The notes: generated by a model from the sequence alone, not told the origin. DNA of 64,000 bases from Circinella minor (GCA_016758965.1 JAEPRB010000188.1:1-64000); one strand, 5' to 3'. Shown: positions 38,644 through 50,409, counted from the first letter of the stretch. Translations and numbers: made by a program.

Positions 38644-41600
38644 TTACAAGGGTTCTTCTTTTTTACTATATGATAATAAATTTTAAAAAGAGTAGTTTCC
38701 TGCTTGTAAAGTATTAAGAAAAAGAAGAGAAAAGAGAAGTTTGGGAAGAAGAGAAAAAAAAGTAGATATAAAAAAGAAAAAGAGAAAGAAAGAGAAGGAC
38801 AAAATGGCTCAGGTCATGCGATGGTTTCCGTTAAAGTTGTTGCACTGAAAGAATGAAATATTTCACTCCTACATGGTTTTCCTTTTGTCCAACCATTTTT
38901 CATATCGGTACCTCAAAAAAATATCACTTTCTGAAAAATGTGTAACCCTTTTAAACGTCACGCGGATATAATAGTGTATCCTACAATTTATTATTATTAT
39001 ATTATTATTATCATCGTTATAGTAACACCATTTGTCATGGTAAGCAAAATTCAAATGAAAATCCAAACTTGGGGGTTTTTTTTTTAAGTAGATAATAAAA
39101 TATCTTTAAGTGCTATCGTAAGAACATTTATAAAGTAGTCCGTGTGGTTGTTAATGCATAAAATAAAATAAAATAAAATACATACCATCTATACATGCAT
39201 CCAATATAAAAAAAAAAGAGAGACACATTAATTGATTGTTTGGCTAAATAAATAACTATATTTATATCCAAAAAGTATATACAAACAGATGCTTTTTTTT
39301 TCTTTAAATTCTTTCTTTTTTTTTTAATTTTAATACTAAATAATATATATCACTACTACTACTGTTCTAATAATTCGTTTGATAGTATATTTTTATTCAT
39401 TTATACAAAGGTGATGAATACTGTTAAGCATCATGAGTCGTGTACTTTTACTTTACTAACGAAAACGAAAATTAACGATCATTTTGAAAACTTTATTTCT
39501 TAATGTTAACATATGACGCACGATTTTATAATCATCACTATCTCTTTCTCCCTCCGTGTTTCCCTTGGTTCCCTTGGAGATAATGATAAATTCTTCTAAA
39601 CTTCCATAAAGTACAAAGTAAAATATAATTATTATAGAATTTGGTTTGTTTCTATTCTTATTTTTTACTAGTGTATGAACGGAGCTTTTTTTTTTCTTTA
39701 TTAAAAATAATAAATAATGAATTTTTCCTTGTTCATTTTATTGCAAGATAGTCGTATTACAAAGCCCCTCCACAAATAACTTATATGAGTCTGGATCGAA
39801 AAGTCATTGCCACTTTAGGAAAAGGTTCCTTTCTAAAAAAAAAAAAAAAAAAAAAAATACGATACAGAAAAATATAGCTCATAGATTTTCAAGTAATGTT
39901 TATTTATATTTATTTGCAAGAGACATCAAATATGTAAAATAAAAATAAAAAGTGGGTCACGAACTTTCATGCTTATCATCATTCCATGCATTCTGAGTGA
40001 AAAAAGAAAATATCTTTTCAAAAAGTTACCATGCAGTGCAGCGTATGACAGAAAGAAAGAAAAAAATAGGAACTGAGGTTTGTGCTCCGCTTTGCTACGA
40101 ATTTTTTTTTAGGTGATCCGGCTTTATGTCGTCATTGTATAATTAAAACAAAACATATAAATTGAAAATAAAAATGGGGATTGGTTTTTTTTTTATTAAT
40201 TCTTTGACTTATTTGTGCATATAGTTTTTTTTTCAAGCAGCGAGTAGAAGAGAGAAAAAAAAAAAGTCGGCTATGTGTAAACGGATATAATGATAAAAAG
40301 AAAGGTTAGATATATTTATTTCCTTTATTTTGTATCTGTGAGATGGCAAAAAAAAAAAAAAAAAGCTAAGGGGAGTTATTCAAAACAGGAGGGGGATCTA
40401 CATCATATTATGATATTATTACAAAAAATATAAATTATCGATCAAATTGATAGATCTTCCAATAAAAATATATACATTAGAGAAGATATACTCAAAAAGA
40501 GAAAGAAAAAAATGTCTGGTTTCCATAGTAACAAAAAGTACAATGTTTTTTTTTTTTTTGTCATGCCATATTTTTCTTTTGTTGCTTTGTTCTCAAATTG
40601 TCAAACTTTATAAATGTGCTACATTTTTTTAGGAGTTAATAAAAAATTGAATTACATTGTTATTACATATCATGCTTATAATATATTAATGGCACTACTG
40701 CCATTCCTTTTAAGAAAAAGCCAAAAAAAAATAATAATCTTTTCTCATCTTTATAAGTTATATAACAATAATTAGAAGGAGAAAAGCAATTACATAAGTA
40801 TTTAGATAATACATGCTTTTTTTTTTCTGACATTTATTTGAAAGAATGTGCTTTACTTATGTATTATCAGTTACATCTGGTACGACTTATCCTCTTGAAT
40901 AAGGAATAAGGACAATGTTAGAATTCAAGATGTTATTCATCATAATAATAAAAAAATTAAATAATAAAGCAAAAGTATTTCAATCAGCACTACTTTTACA
41001 TACTTGGTGAATTTAACTTGGCTCTTAGTGTTATTGTTGTTGCACACATTACAACAACTTGAAAGTCTTAAAATAGAATTCTCGTTTTAATAATTACACA
41101 TGCCAAGTAACAACAACAACAGCAACAACAACAAAAAACCATTACTTTTTTTTTTTTGAAAATAAATGAGCGGAAGGGACACAATTTTTTTCTTTTTTTT
41201 TTTTTTTTTTTGCGCCAAATTGTTATTATTTGTTTAACTTTAACACAATAAAAAGAAAAAACTAGAAGGTGAAGTAAACGAATGGAGTGAGTGGGGGTAA
41301 CAAAGCTTCGAAAGAGCAAAAAAAAAAAAATATGTGATATGTTTTTTTTTGAACAAAAGAAGCAAAGAAGGGGGATATAATGAAAGAGAGAGAATATAGG
41401 GGATGGCAAAAAAAAAAGGGGGGGGGGTGCGTGTGTGAATGATATGGGTTGTTATGTATAAAAAAAAAGTGATCTGTGGTAAAAAAGAGAGTTTGCGGAT
41501 TTTAAAGGGGTTTGGATTGTTGGGATGAGTATTGGAAGATATATCGACCTAATCTTTGGATATGATGATTAATAAAAAAAAAAGCAGCTCTATCCAAAAA

Positions 41601-41818
41601 AAAAAAAAAAAAAAAACAACGCAAAGGACAAGAAAAGAACGAGAAAATATATACAAAGAAAACAATAAAAGAAAATGAAAAGCTAAAAGGTGTTAAGAGG
41701 AAGAGAAGGGGTATGATTGTTGTGGTGTATACAAAAAAGAAGCGATGAATAATTTGTTGTTTGTTTTGTTGACTTTTCTCGTATGTTAATGATAAGAAAT
41801 TTGATGAATGATGGTTAT
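38644..41818. other. Long AT-rich intergenic region
   Basis: About 3.2 kb of AT-rich DNA with homopolymers and a short (AAAAT)n near 39160-39180. ORFs are poly-A/T artefacts. One X-box-like sequence (GTTTCCATAGTAAC, 40519-40532) stands far from any start codon. No gene or RNA signal is visible. Confidence 0.5.
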
Positions 41819-42489
41819 TCAAGGTGAAGCACCCAATTTCAATACTGAACATAAACGTTGTTGTAATTCAATTAAAGAAGGATCTGATGACTGAGGAGGA
41901 CGTGCTGTCACCATTTTACTAGGAATATAAGTACGTGGTTTATGCTCCTCAATAGTATGAAACGAAACAGTACGTGGACGTTGAGGAAGCTGAGTCGGTG
42001 TTGGTGATACGAATAATTGCTGGTGATGATAAGGTTGAGGTGATAAAAAAGCAGGTAAAGGTAATGAACTTGGTTCAGGAGCATTATTAAAAACAGGTCC
42101 TGCATAGTTTGAACGTACAACGGCAGCACTATTTGAACGTCTTCGACGTTGAGGTGTTCGTAGCATGGTTGTTGTACTATTTATAAATCATAATATTTAT
42201 GTATTGGTTTCAAAACGTGTGTTTATTTTTACTATACCATTAATTCACACGAAATAGTAAATATATATATATATATATACCTTTTACTCAATTCACTATC
42301 ACTACGGCTCTGCCGTTTATTATTGTGAGAGATAGTGGGTCTTTGATGTTCAGAAGACTTCTTTTTGCTGGGTTTTCTTGATGTTGGCAAAACAGCATGT
42401 TCATTCAATTGTAAAGATTTCGAACGTTGAGGTAAAGGTGATTTTGTTGTTGTAGATGTTGATTTTGAAATAGTGGTTGTAAGTGTCAT
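41819..42489 (-). CDS. EDC1/PNRC-like mRNA-decapping activator
   Basis: Two exons, 42489-42281 and 42176-41819, with a phase-2 intron give 188 aa, mostly disordered and basic. Residues 94-113 carry YAGPVF followed by LPLPAF, separated by NNAPEPSS. This matches the bipartite short linear motif of the Edc1/Edc2/PNRC family, in which YAGxxF contacts and activates Dcp2 and the LPxPxF proline motif binds the EVH1 domain of Dcp1. The C-terminal 30 residues (SLIELQQRLCSVLKLGASP) form a second, helix-like element. The protein is predicted to enhance mRNA decapping in the cytoplasm. The motif match is strong, but the family is defined by short motifs, so the assignment is moderately confident. Confidence 0.72.
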
Positions 42490-43590
42490 GTTTTTATTGA
42501 AATGTATTTATGTATTCTCTGTAGAATAATACGTATGAGAAAAGTAAAATAAAATAAAATAAAAGATATATATATTTTTTTATTATAAAATGAAAAAAGG
42601 ACAATAAAGAAAGAGGTTAAAGTATTGGGTTCATACAATAAAGAAATATGATAAAGTAACAAGAATAAAAGAAAAGTGAAAAAGAAAATGTGGGTCATTT
42701 TTTCTCAAAGCCTTGTTAAAATAGTTCTTATGAATTGTTGTTGTGTGCATGACCAAACCAATCAACTCCGCGGTATTACGCACCGAAACTAGCTTCATTG
42801 TATATTTTTATAAATTCATTCATTATGTTTTTATTTCATTTAAGGGTTATTTGAGTATATTTGTACCTTTAACCACTTTATTGCTCTTCTTTAACAACAT
42901 AGATAACCACATACAATACCTGATTATATTTGGCTATCTTTATTATTATGCAGAATAACCAATCAATAAAATTTATCATGAAACATATCAAATGGGTGAT
43001 GATGTTGAACAAATTCTCATGCATTTAAAGGAAGCATAGTTTCACAAATACGAGTTTTACATAATCATACAGTATATCGCGAGTTCATCATAATACGCAC
43101 TACCAAATATAACAGCATATGAAAAAAAAAAAGTGGTCTGTAGCTCCTTATAATATAAAAGAATGAAAATATGAGTAACACAAGGTGATAACCTCCTTGT
43201 TGTTATTGTTATTGTCCTAAAAAAGAATTTATCCATTAACGGAAAAATTATTCCCGAGCAGATGATGATTTCTTATCAGATTTTTTAAAATGTAAGCATT
43301 CACAGATTTATCGATTTCTATTATCGATAACAATTAAATCTATATGGGTATTGTACCATATATACTGTCATTCTTACTAAATAAAATTTCAGGCCTTTTC
43401 TAATTTGTATCCAAATAAGATGTTCATAAATATGACCATTTTAACGAATTCATTACTTCTCACTTTTTCGCTCATAATACTAATGTTGAGTAACCAAAGC
43501 AGCAAAAATTCTTGCAAATATAAAGGTTTATAGTTTTTTAGTAAGATATTTTGAGAAGTAATTATATATATACGATGTTAACTAATATTA
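42490..43590. other. Spacer before the repeat island
   Basis: AT-rich upstream region of the EDC1-like gene and flank of the inverted-repeat island. No supported gene; ORFs at 42486-42698 and 42743-42958 are low-complexity. Confidence 0.4.
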
Positions 43591-44226
43591 TGGTACAAAA
43601 TGTAAATTGTGATAGAGAAATAATAATCAAGGGGTGAGGACTAGCGTTTTGCTTCAATGTTTTCTTCCATTTCATCGGCATTTCTTGATCTTTCTGTTAT
43701 TTGTCTTGTATTAAGAGACGTAGGTACTATTAGTTTTCTTTTATTATTTTCGTTATCTACTGAAGCAAACCCAGATCGTTCTTCATCGCTGTTATCGTCA
43801 TCATTGTCTTTTTTGTCACTACTGCTACTTCTTGCCTTGATAATATTTACAGCGTGCTATATATAATAGCAAGCAAAATCGTAAATAAAAACATATGTGT
43901 TTTGAAAATTTTACTTTTGCTACTTTACCTTCATCTTGTACACACATCCATAAGGAACGGAATAAAAGTTTCATAAAAATTTGCTAAATCCATGGGAATC
44001 TTTTGTTTGCTTTAGAGGTTTAACACGGCAAATATATCCATTAGATACATCCATTACTAGGGGTGTCACTCGTAAATCTAAATTAAATATAATTAGCATT
44101 AATAGTGAGGCCTCGATAGCGTAGTTGAAAGGGCTTTAACTGCTTACGAGTATGACAAAACCCGATCACACGTAAAGTTCGAAAACAATTTTCGTTATTA
44201 TACATTTCTGACCCCAGTTGTAGCAA
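43591..44226 (+). repeat. Left arm of a large inverted repeat
   Basis: This arm is the reverse complement, with scattered differences and short indels, of 49755-50409. Shared landmarks include the 3' UTR piece ending in the complement of TTTACATTTTGTACCA, the block coding TSLNTRQ, the segment around TTGAAAGGG, and CTGACCCCAGTTG at the inner edge. It is the 3' portion of copy A of the multicopy gene. Confidence 0.85.
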
Positions 44227-45900
44227 CATATCCTTCATTGTCTTTGGTAATTTTATAAATCTTTGTTACAGACTTAGTAACAGGCAGACTTCGGTAAAAG
44301 CGAACTCATGGTAACGTGGGCTGTACAAGCTGGTTCAGCAGTATAAAAGGGCTGCTGGACTGGAGAAATAAAAAATTAACCTCTTTTTCTACTGTACCAT
44401 TTATTGACCTGGTTAAAAGTTCACTATAGACAGGATTAGTCTATAACAATCTTTCTAACAGCTCCTTGCTGCCTGCCCCATTTTCATCAAAATATCCTTG
44501 TTCTGCCGAACCAAATTCAAGCATATCCTTGGCGATGATCATATCTGGTTTTACTCCAAGTATCTTTTTTTTATAGATCCATCACTTGATAAATATCATT
44601 CTTCATTTTGTCGACTAGATGAAGCTGATGATTGCTGATCGCTCCTAAGCATAAGTAGTAACATTAGTTTTGATCAATTCTATAGGAATATGGTTTTCTT
44701 TCATACCTTAAAATTTTCAAACATAAATTATCAAATGAAATATCGATTGCCCGCCACAGGCGCATTGTAAGATCTCGTTCTTTCCCATGGCGAACAATCT
44801 TTTCCATTATACCCCAACGATATGTATTCAAAATATCTAATATACATTGTTTGGCCCAATCCGCATCAAACTCGTCGACGGGATCAAAGTGGGCACTGTC
44901 AGCAATCATCCACAGTACAGTCATTAGATGATCAGTAGGTATATATGTACATTATGTGATATAATCATAGCAAAAGTAAATACATACCACTTTCTTGAAC
45001 TTCTTGAAAAACTCTTTTAAACAAGTAGGTAACTTTTCTAATGGTACTACGTTCTCCTCCTCAATTTGTTTTAACTGGGACGGAGTAAAACCCGATTTCC
45101 AGCAAGGGTCTCCAAGGTCTAAAATGAATGAATGAGCAGCACTAGAATTTCGGTGTGAGGTTATAGCTCAAGTATTTCATGATACAGTATATTCATAATT
45201 GAATAACACTTACTGCTCGTAGTTACATGTCTTGACAAATTCATATATTTTATCTTCGACTACAACTCCTTCTTCAATTTTCCACTTCTTGCTAGAATCC
45301 ATCATATTGTATTTTTTTTCAAATGATTCCCACTGTTCTTTACTTAAGAGAGACTAGGATATAGAAATAATACAATCTCCTTAGTTAGCCTGTTGAGAAC
45401 CAAAAGAAAGCAAAAATAAAGAGGAATTAACATACAGGCCCAGAGCTCTTCGTAGTACTTGTTGTTGTTGACTGTGATGATGATGATTGCTTGCTAATCG
45501 AACCAGACGAATTTCGTTTCTGATGTGTGGATGGTGAGCTTGACACGGGAGAACTCGAGTTTTTTTTCGCGTAACTCCTTTCAAAGATGACAAATAAGTA
45601 ATAATGATAAGAATCAAACGTGATGAAAAGCATTGATCGGAAGTCAAAAGTGAAAACTTCTTTTAACTTTTAATCTGCTTGTTCATTTCGTGCTTATTTT
45701 CGCTGAACATTGTTATGCTAGTATCTGTACCTACCTCTATTATTTTTTTCTAGAATGTCAAACCAGTTTGGTTGTTCTTGGTTCCATTCCTAATTAAATA
45801 CATTGTTTAATAGAGGCCATTTCGAATATTTTTGAACGTGAAGTTTCTGCTTACTTTGATGTTTGATTCTTCAAGTGCTTTTCTGAATCTCCTGTTCCAC
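43591..45900 (-). pseudogene. Multicopy Mucorales-type gene, copy A (degenerate)
   Basis: Minus-strand blocks separated by GT-AG introns read, in order: RWNRRFRKALEESNIK (about 45895), EWNQEQPNWFDILEKNN, a Ser/Thr-rich linker (about 45600-45440), SLLSKEQWESFEKKY with VVVEDKIYEFVKTCNYEQ (about 45350-45230), ILDLGDPCWKSGFTPSQLKQ (about 45130), then DPVDEFDADWAKQCILDILN (about 44900), KPDMIIAKDMLEFGSAEQ (about 44540), LPKTMKDMLLQLG (about 44240), and a C-terminus with KRKLIVPTSLNTRQITERSR ending at the stop at 43641. The layout matches a hypothetical-protein family that I recall as highly multicopy in Mucorales. Its function is unknown. An in-frame TAG and frame shifts between about 44450 and 44250 indicate that this copy is broken. 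The 5' end is cut by GCGGAT-rich sequence. Confidence 0.55.
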
Positions 45901-45914
45901 CTGGTGTTCTTCAC

Positions 45915-46006
45915 AGATCGGATCGGATTGGATAATAGGGCTATCCGCATCTGCATCCGCAAATGCGGGTGCGGATGCTTTGGATGCGGATCGGATAGCG
46001 GATAAT
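45915..46006. repeat. GCGGAT/ATCCGC-rich cluster 1
   Basis: Many copies of GGAT, GCGGAT and its complement ATCCGC in about 90 bp, partly arranged as an inverted repeat around GCAAATGCGGGTGC. It marks the abrupt 5' end of the copy A homology. A similar cluster lies 1.35 kb away. Confidence 0.75.
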
Positions 46007-46860
46007 ATCTAGTAACAAGATGTTAAAGAAGATGGTAAAGTTTTTTTTTTATTTAATTGTAATTACGATTAAGATAGTAAATGCGTCTGTCGCAGTACAG
46101 TTATGCGTTTTCCAAGCTAAAAGTACGCATTGATCAAAAGCCGTGCCATCTTGCGGCATGACTGTGCTTAATTTGACTCCGCTGTCTTTCTATCCTGCCG
46201 TCTTCATAAAAAGAAGATTATTACACATGTATACAGCTGATATTATTCTTATTTATTAGGAAGCTCATAATGAATATTTTTTTACTTGAACACTCTTTAC
46301 CTATGGAAGTAATACTTTTGGTTGATGGAAACACCGTAAATAATACACACACAATCGATATAATATATATTACATTGACCTATACAATTATTACCGTTTA
46401 TATGCTTCCAAATATAAATATGAAATAGTTTATTTTAAATTACACATTTTGGATACTTCATCTTTTTTTTTATTATTAATGTGCGTATTTTTTTTTCTTT
46501 TTTCATATACATATTTATCTCTTCTTATATTATTATTATCATTATTACATATAAATACTTAATATTCCTATCTGCTTAACTTTCTTTTGTTTTCCTTTCT
46601 ATCGTCCATTATTATATTTCCTTCATAGTATTTTTACATGGCCCAAATATATAAACAATTGTCTTATCAAAATATAATTGCAAATGGATCTATTCAACTT
46701 ATTGCTTTATATAGTTTTGGCTTGAAGCATCACATTATAAGAGATATGGAAAATATAAAGTTGTCAGAAGAAAAATCGCACGGATAAGCAGTTGTATTTT
46801 TTTTAAAGAAAAAATTACACCAAAATAAAGCTGTTTTGAATGAAATAATTCAAAACTACT

Positions 46861-47084
46861 ACCTCTCTTTTTTTTTTTTTGCGTATAATATTCGAACACG
46901 TTGGTACTGATAACCAATACATTTTTATATTATATATTTTAGTAGACTAGTTTTTACATTATCAAATAAACTGTTAGTAATGCCATTCAGAAGTGAAAAA
47001 AAAACGCATAACCTCTTTTTTGTAGTGTATAATATTCGAGCAAATTGATACTAATGAGCAGTAAAAATTGATATATTTTATTAT
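46861..47084. repeat. Diverged tandem duplication, unit about 150 bp
   Basis: The segment starting at 46861 (ACCTCTCTTTT, then GTATAATATTCGAACACGTT and TACTGATAA) recurs from 47011 (ACCTCTTTTTT, then GTATAATATTCGAGCAAATT and TACTAATGA). The two copies match well over about 75 bp, including the following AT-rich tails. Confidence 0.7.
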
Positions 47085-47341
47085 AATGGTTCCAATAGTG
47101 TAAAATTAATTAAAGCGAATATCATTCATAAGAAGTTATTATATAAAGAAAAAAATAAATCGTATAGTTTCTTGATGAAGTCTGTTTAGTAAATAAAATT
47201 GTACTGTTAATATCACAAGAGGAATGGCTATAGGTGTTGGCTATACCTTCAATGAACTAAAATTATTACTCGATCTTTCAATGCTGTATTTTGATATCTT
47301 TTGAAACAACTTTAAAAAAAAAACCAAACACATGAAGGCTT

Positions 47342-47391
47342 TCGGATAGAACGGATGGTCGCATCGGATGAGCGGATAGCGGATGAGATGA
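47342..47391. repeat. GCGGAT-rich cluster 2
   Basis: A 50-bp stretch with repeated CGGAT/GCGGAT units (TTCGGATAGAACGGAT, GAGCGGATAGCGGATGAG), matching cluster 1 in motif. The pair could be the ends of a non-autonomous element, but no matching target-site duplication was found. Confidence 0.65.
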
Positions 47392-48125
47392 AGAACCCTA
47401 GTTCTACCCCCCCTTTGATATCTGCCATATCACTGTTTTTTTATTATATATTGAGGATATGTTTCATGAAAGTTCTTTAAAGATACTCTTTGTCTTTCCT
47501 TTGATGTATAAGTTCTGAACACTGTCAAAAATTTATTAGTTACTTTAGACGTCCTGGAGTTACAGATGTGTGACGGGAAAAATGTAATTTAGTACGGTCT
47601 CCCATTTGTGCAATCTAATAAATATATACTTACATTCATCAAGAGAGGTAGTGTAGTAATCAAAATTATGATTGTTTAAAGACATGATCTGAAGTTCGTA
47701 TGGTAACAATTTTTTTTAGGCACTCTTAAAAGAGTCGATTTTTATTTCAGACCACGTCATATTGAGAGAAGGAAAGAAGTATGATAACAAGCCAGAAGCA
47801 ACAAGTAGCACAACATTTGTAAATGAGGAAATTTCAGCTCCGCCAGTCATTGCTCCCATTATCATCATGTTGTATATTTAAGAAGTGGATCCTAAACACT
47901 TTGTAATTCTAGAGAGGAAGATGCTACAATGATATTTATTGAAAAAACAAGTATATTACACTATATATGAAGTTATATACGCTAAATGTAGAAAAATAGC
48001 GTTATGATATATTACATTATTGGTTTTTAAACATTATTTTCTGTTCGATCAGAAATATTCAATGTGTCGTTACTGTTTATTGAACTCGTAGCTCAATCTA
48101 TAGTCGAGCATGTAAAAAAAAAAGA

Positions 48126-48480
48126 GATGTTCAACGAAATATACACCCACAGCAAATAATTTATGTCCTTGAGATTTATTGATAGCCATTGAAAATCCAG
48201 TACATGCAAGGGACCACCAGTGTCACAAAATAAAAAGATTTTATAACTCTTCTAAAAAACAACCCATATTTCTTGATAGAACATATATGCCTTCTTTTCA
48301 CTTGACCAATCTTTCTCACTCATACGTATGAACATACAGGGCTGAATGAACATTTTGATTCCAGTACATAATCCATCGCAGCCATCAAGATTTTATAGAA
48401 GTATGACATAATTTTTATTCTTATTAAGTTGTAACTCTTGTCTTGGTACCCTACCTGTAGTAAGAAGTCGTAAAAATCGC
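48126..48480 (-). pseudogene. PIF1/Helitron-type helicase remnant
   Basis: Minus-strand reading at about 48215-48126 gives FSMAINKSQGHKLFAVGVYF, a clear match to the SF1B PIF1 helicase motif usually written FAMTINKSQGQSL. Upstream pieces in other frames (DGCDGLCTGIKMFIQPCMFI, GTKTRVTT) resemble the NGTR... and G...VFIPRI blocks that precede that motif in PIF1-like helicases of Helitrons. Several stops and frame changes show it is dead. Only the C-terminal part is present. Neither a Rep domain nor Helitron ends were found, so the source could also be a cellular PIF1 copy. Confidence 0.6.
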
Positions 48481-48783
48481 CAAGAAATGCAGAACATGCA
48501 TTTTAAAGAGCATCACTCTCAATGAATTATTGCATCTGAGAGTAGAAAAGTAATCGCCCGTTCTAGAGAATTATTAAAAAAAATTGAAATTAAGGAAGAT
48601 ATGTCTAGTGAAGTTAATGTATAAGAATTTGTATGGTGGAGGGAAAAAGAGAAAGAAGAAGAGAAAGAAGAAAAAAAAGTAAAAAAGAAATGTTTAACGA
48701 GATTTTACAATCTGAACTTCTTCATTATCCTTTAAAAACGTACTTTGCTGTCAATGATAATATTGGTAACAGTGCCTGCACGA

Positions 48784-49746
48784 TCAAAGATCTAATTCCA
48801 GTAGTGGGACCAAATAGTGTGAATAGCGAGGCCGAGAACGGTGTGTGAGAGTGTTCGTTGTGGTGGTTGGAGAGTAGTGATAAATCAAACAGTTCCTCTG
48901 AACTCCAATCATTGTTGTGGGGTTGAACAATAATGGATCATACGCGATGTTTATCCGGACAATCAATGAAAAAATTGTCTGACTGTTTCCAATAAAGCAT
49001 TACAATGGGTGCAAATGGGTGAAGTAGCCTGAGTAGGTATATGAGAGCGGAGTAGTTGTCTGGTAGGTAAATGGTTGGTGACTAGACACCACCAGACTGT
49101 ACGTGTATTATGAGGTATGGAGGCACGCCAGAACCGTTAAACAATTGGATTTTGTGATGCTATTGATTGTTGAGATAATAAGCTTTCCAGTGTTTGATGT
49201 AGGGTTGATGTAGAAAGATGTTGGATAGAAGTACTGTTGGATAGAGAAATAGTAGAAAGTAAGGACGATTCTATGGTGATTATTGGTGGAATGGTCCATA
49301 CTGTTGGATGTTATAAGTTATAAACCCATTCAGATAATAAGAGAGAGGAATTCCGAAAAGCTCGACGAAGTGTTTTGAATTTCACAAAGATGTCGTAGAC
49401 GTAAACCATCATCAGGATCAAACATAAAAAAGGCCCCTATACGTACATCAAGTACTTTTTTGGAGGAAGGTGCTAGTAGAGAAGAAGGTTGAACAACCAT
49501 ATGAAGCTGTATATGAAGTGCTGTGGCTGGTGTAATGTGATGTAAATGGTGGGAAAAGGATGTTGGTATTAATTGATGACATGCGTTAATAAGTGAGTGA
49601 AGGACCTTTGGAAAGCAGCGTGATATTGGCTTGGAAGTAAAAATGCATGGAATAAGGTTGGAGCTTCGGAAAATTGGAATACAATGTAAATAATATAAAC
49701 ATAAATAAAAGATGCTGGACCATTGCGAAAGAGACCACGTATCCAA
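48784..49746 (-). other. Coding-like stretch of unknown origin, minus strand
   Basis: Three consecutive minus-strand frames (49746-49330, 49299-49108, 48966-48784) have protein-like composition without poly-A artefacts. They include CFPKVLHSLINACHQLIPTS, KVLDVRIGAFFMFDPDDGLR and LRHLCEIQNTSSSFSEFL. They are separated by stops and frame changes. I cannot assign a family. The section directly abuts the right arm of the inverted repeat and may be a retroelement or multicopy-gene remnant. Confidence 0.3.
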
Positions 49747-49754
49747 CGAGATTG

Positions 49755-50409
49755 TACAACTGGGGTCAGAAATGTATAATAATGAGGATCGTTTTCGAAC
49801 TCTACGTGTGATGAGGTTTTGTCATACTCATAAGTAGTTAAAACCCTTTCAACTACGCTATTGAGGGCCCACTATTGATGTTATATTTAATTTAGATTTA
49901 CAAGTGACACCCCTAGTAATGGATGTATCTAATGTATCTATTTGCCTTGTTAAACCTTTAAAGGCATCCCCAATAGTATTGCTAAACATTCGATTTGCAA
50001 ATTTGGCAAAGCGAAACTAACATTTCTTTTCTTATGAATGTGCATGACTATATATAAGACGAAGGTAGTGTAGCAAAAGTAAAATTTTCAAAACACATAT
50101 GTTTTTATTTACGATTTTGCTTGTTATTATATATAGCACGCTGTAAAAACCAGTATAAATATTATCAAGGCAGGAAGTAGCAGCACTGAACAAAGACGAT
50201 AAACAACGATGAAGAACGATCAGGGATTGCTTCGGTAGATAACGAAAATAATAAAAGAAAACTAATAGTACCTACGTCTCTTAATACAAGACAAACAACA
50301 GAAAGATCAAGAAAGAGAGATGAAATGGAAGTGAAGGAAACAGTAGTCCTCTTCCCCCTTTACCCTGTGATTATCCTTTCTCTAGCTCCACAATTTACAT
50401 TTTGTACCA
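49755..50409 (+). pseudogene. Multicopy Mucorales-type gene, copy B (3' fragment; right arm of inverted repeat)
   Basis: This plus-strand segment is homologous to copy A in inverted orientation but lacks the upstream exons. It begins at VQLGSEMYNN, passes RFRTLRVM and a block ending FCHTHK before a TAG, then an AT-rich intron-like gap, then VTPLVMDVSN, and ends past TSLNTRQ into shared 3' UTR sequence. Stops inside the frame show it is not functional. Retained intron-like gaps argue against a processed retrocopy and for DNA-level duplication. Confidence 0.7.

Larger units (their letters stand above)
46007..48125. other. AT-rich interior of the island
   Basis: No gene. Contains a local duplication (46861-47084) and the second GCGGAT cluster. 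The remainder shows no motif I can name. Confidence 0.45.

Noticed and set aside
44108..44223. tRNA-derived SINE: the stretch beginning GCCTCGATAGCGTAGTTGAAAGG has A-box-like and B-box-like (AGTTCGAA) sequences.
   Set aside because: On the minus strand the same bases translate to a continuous protein block (QLGSEMYNN, FRTLRVIGF) of the multicopy gene, and the inverted copy preserves it. The promoter-box resemblance is coincidental and no tRNA cloverleaf forms.
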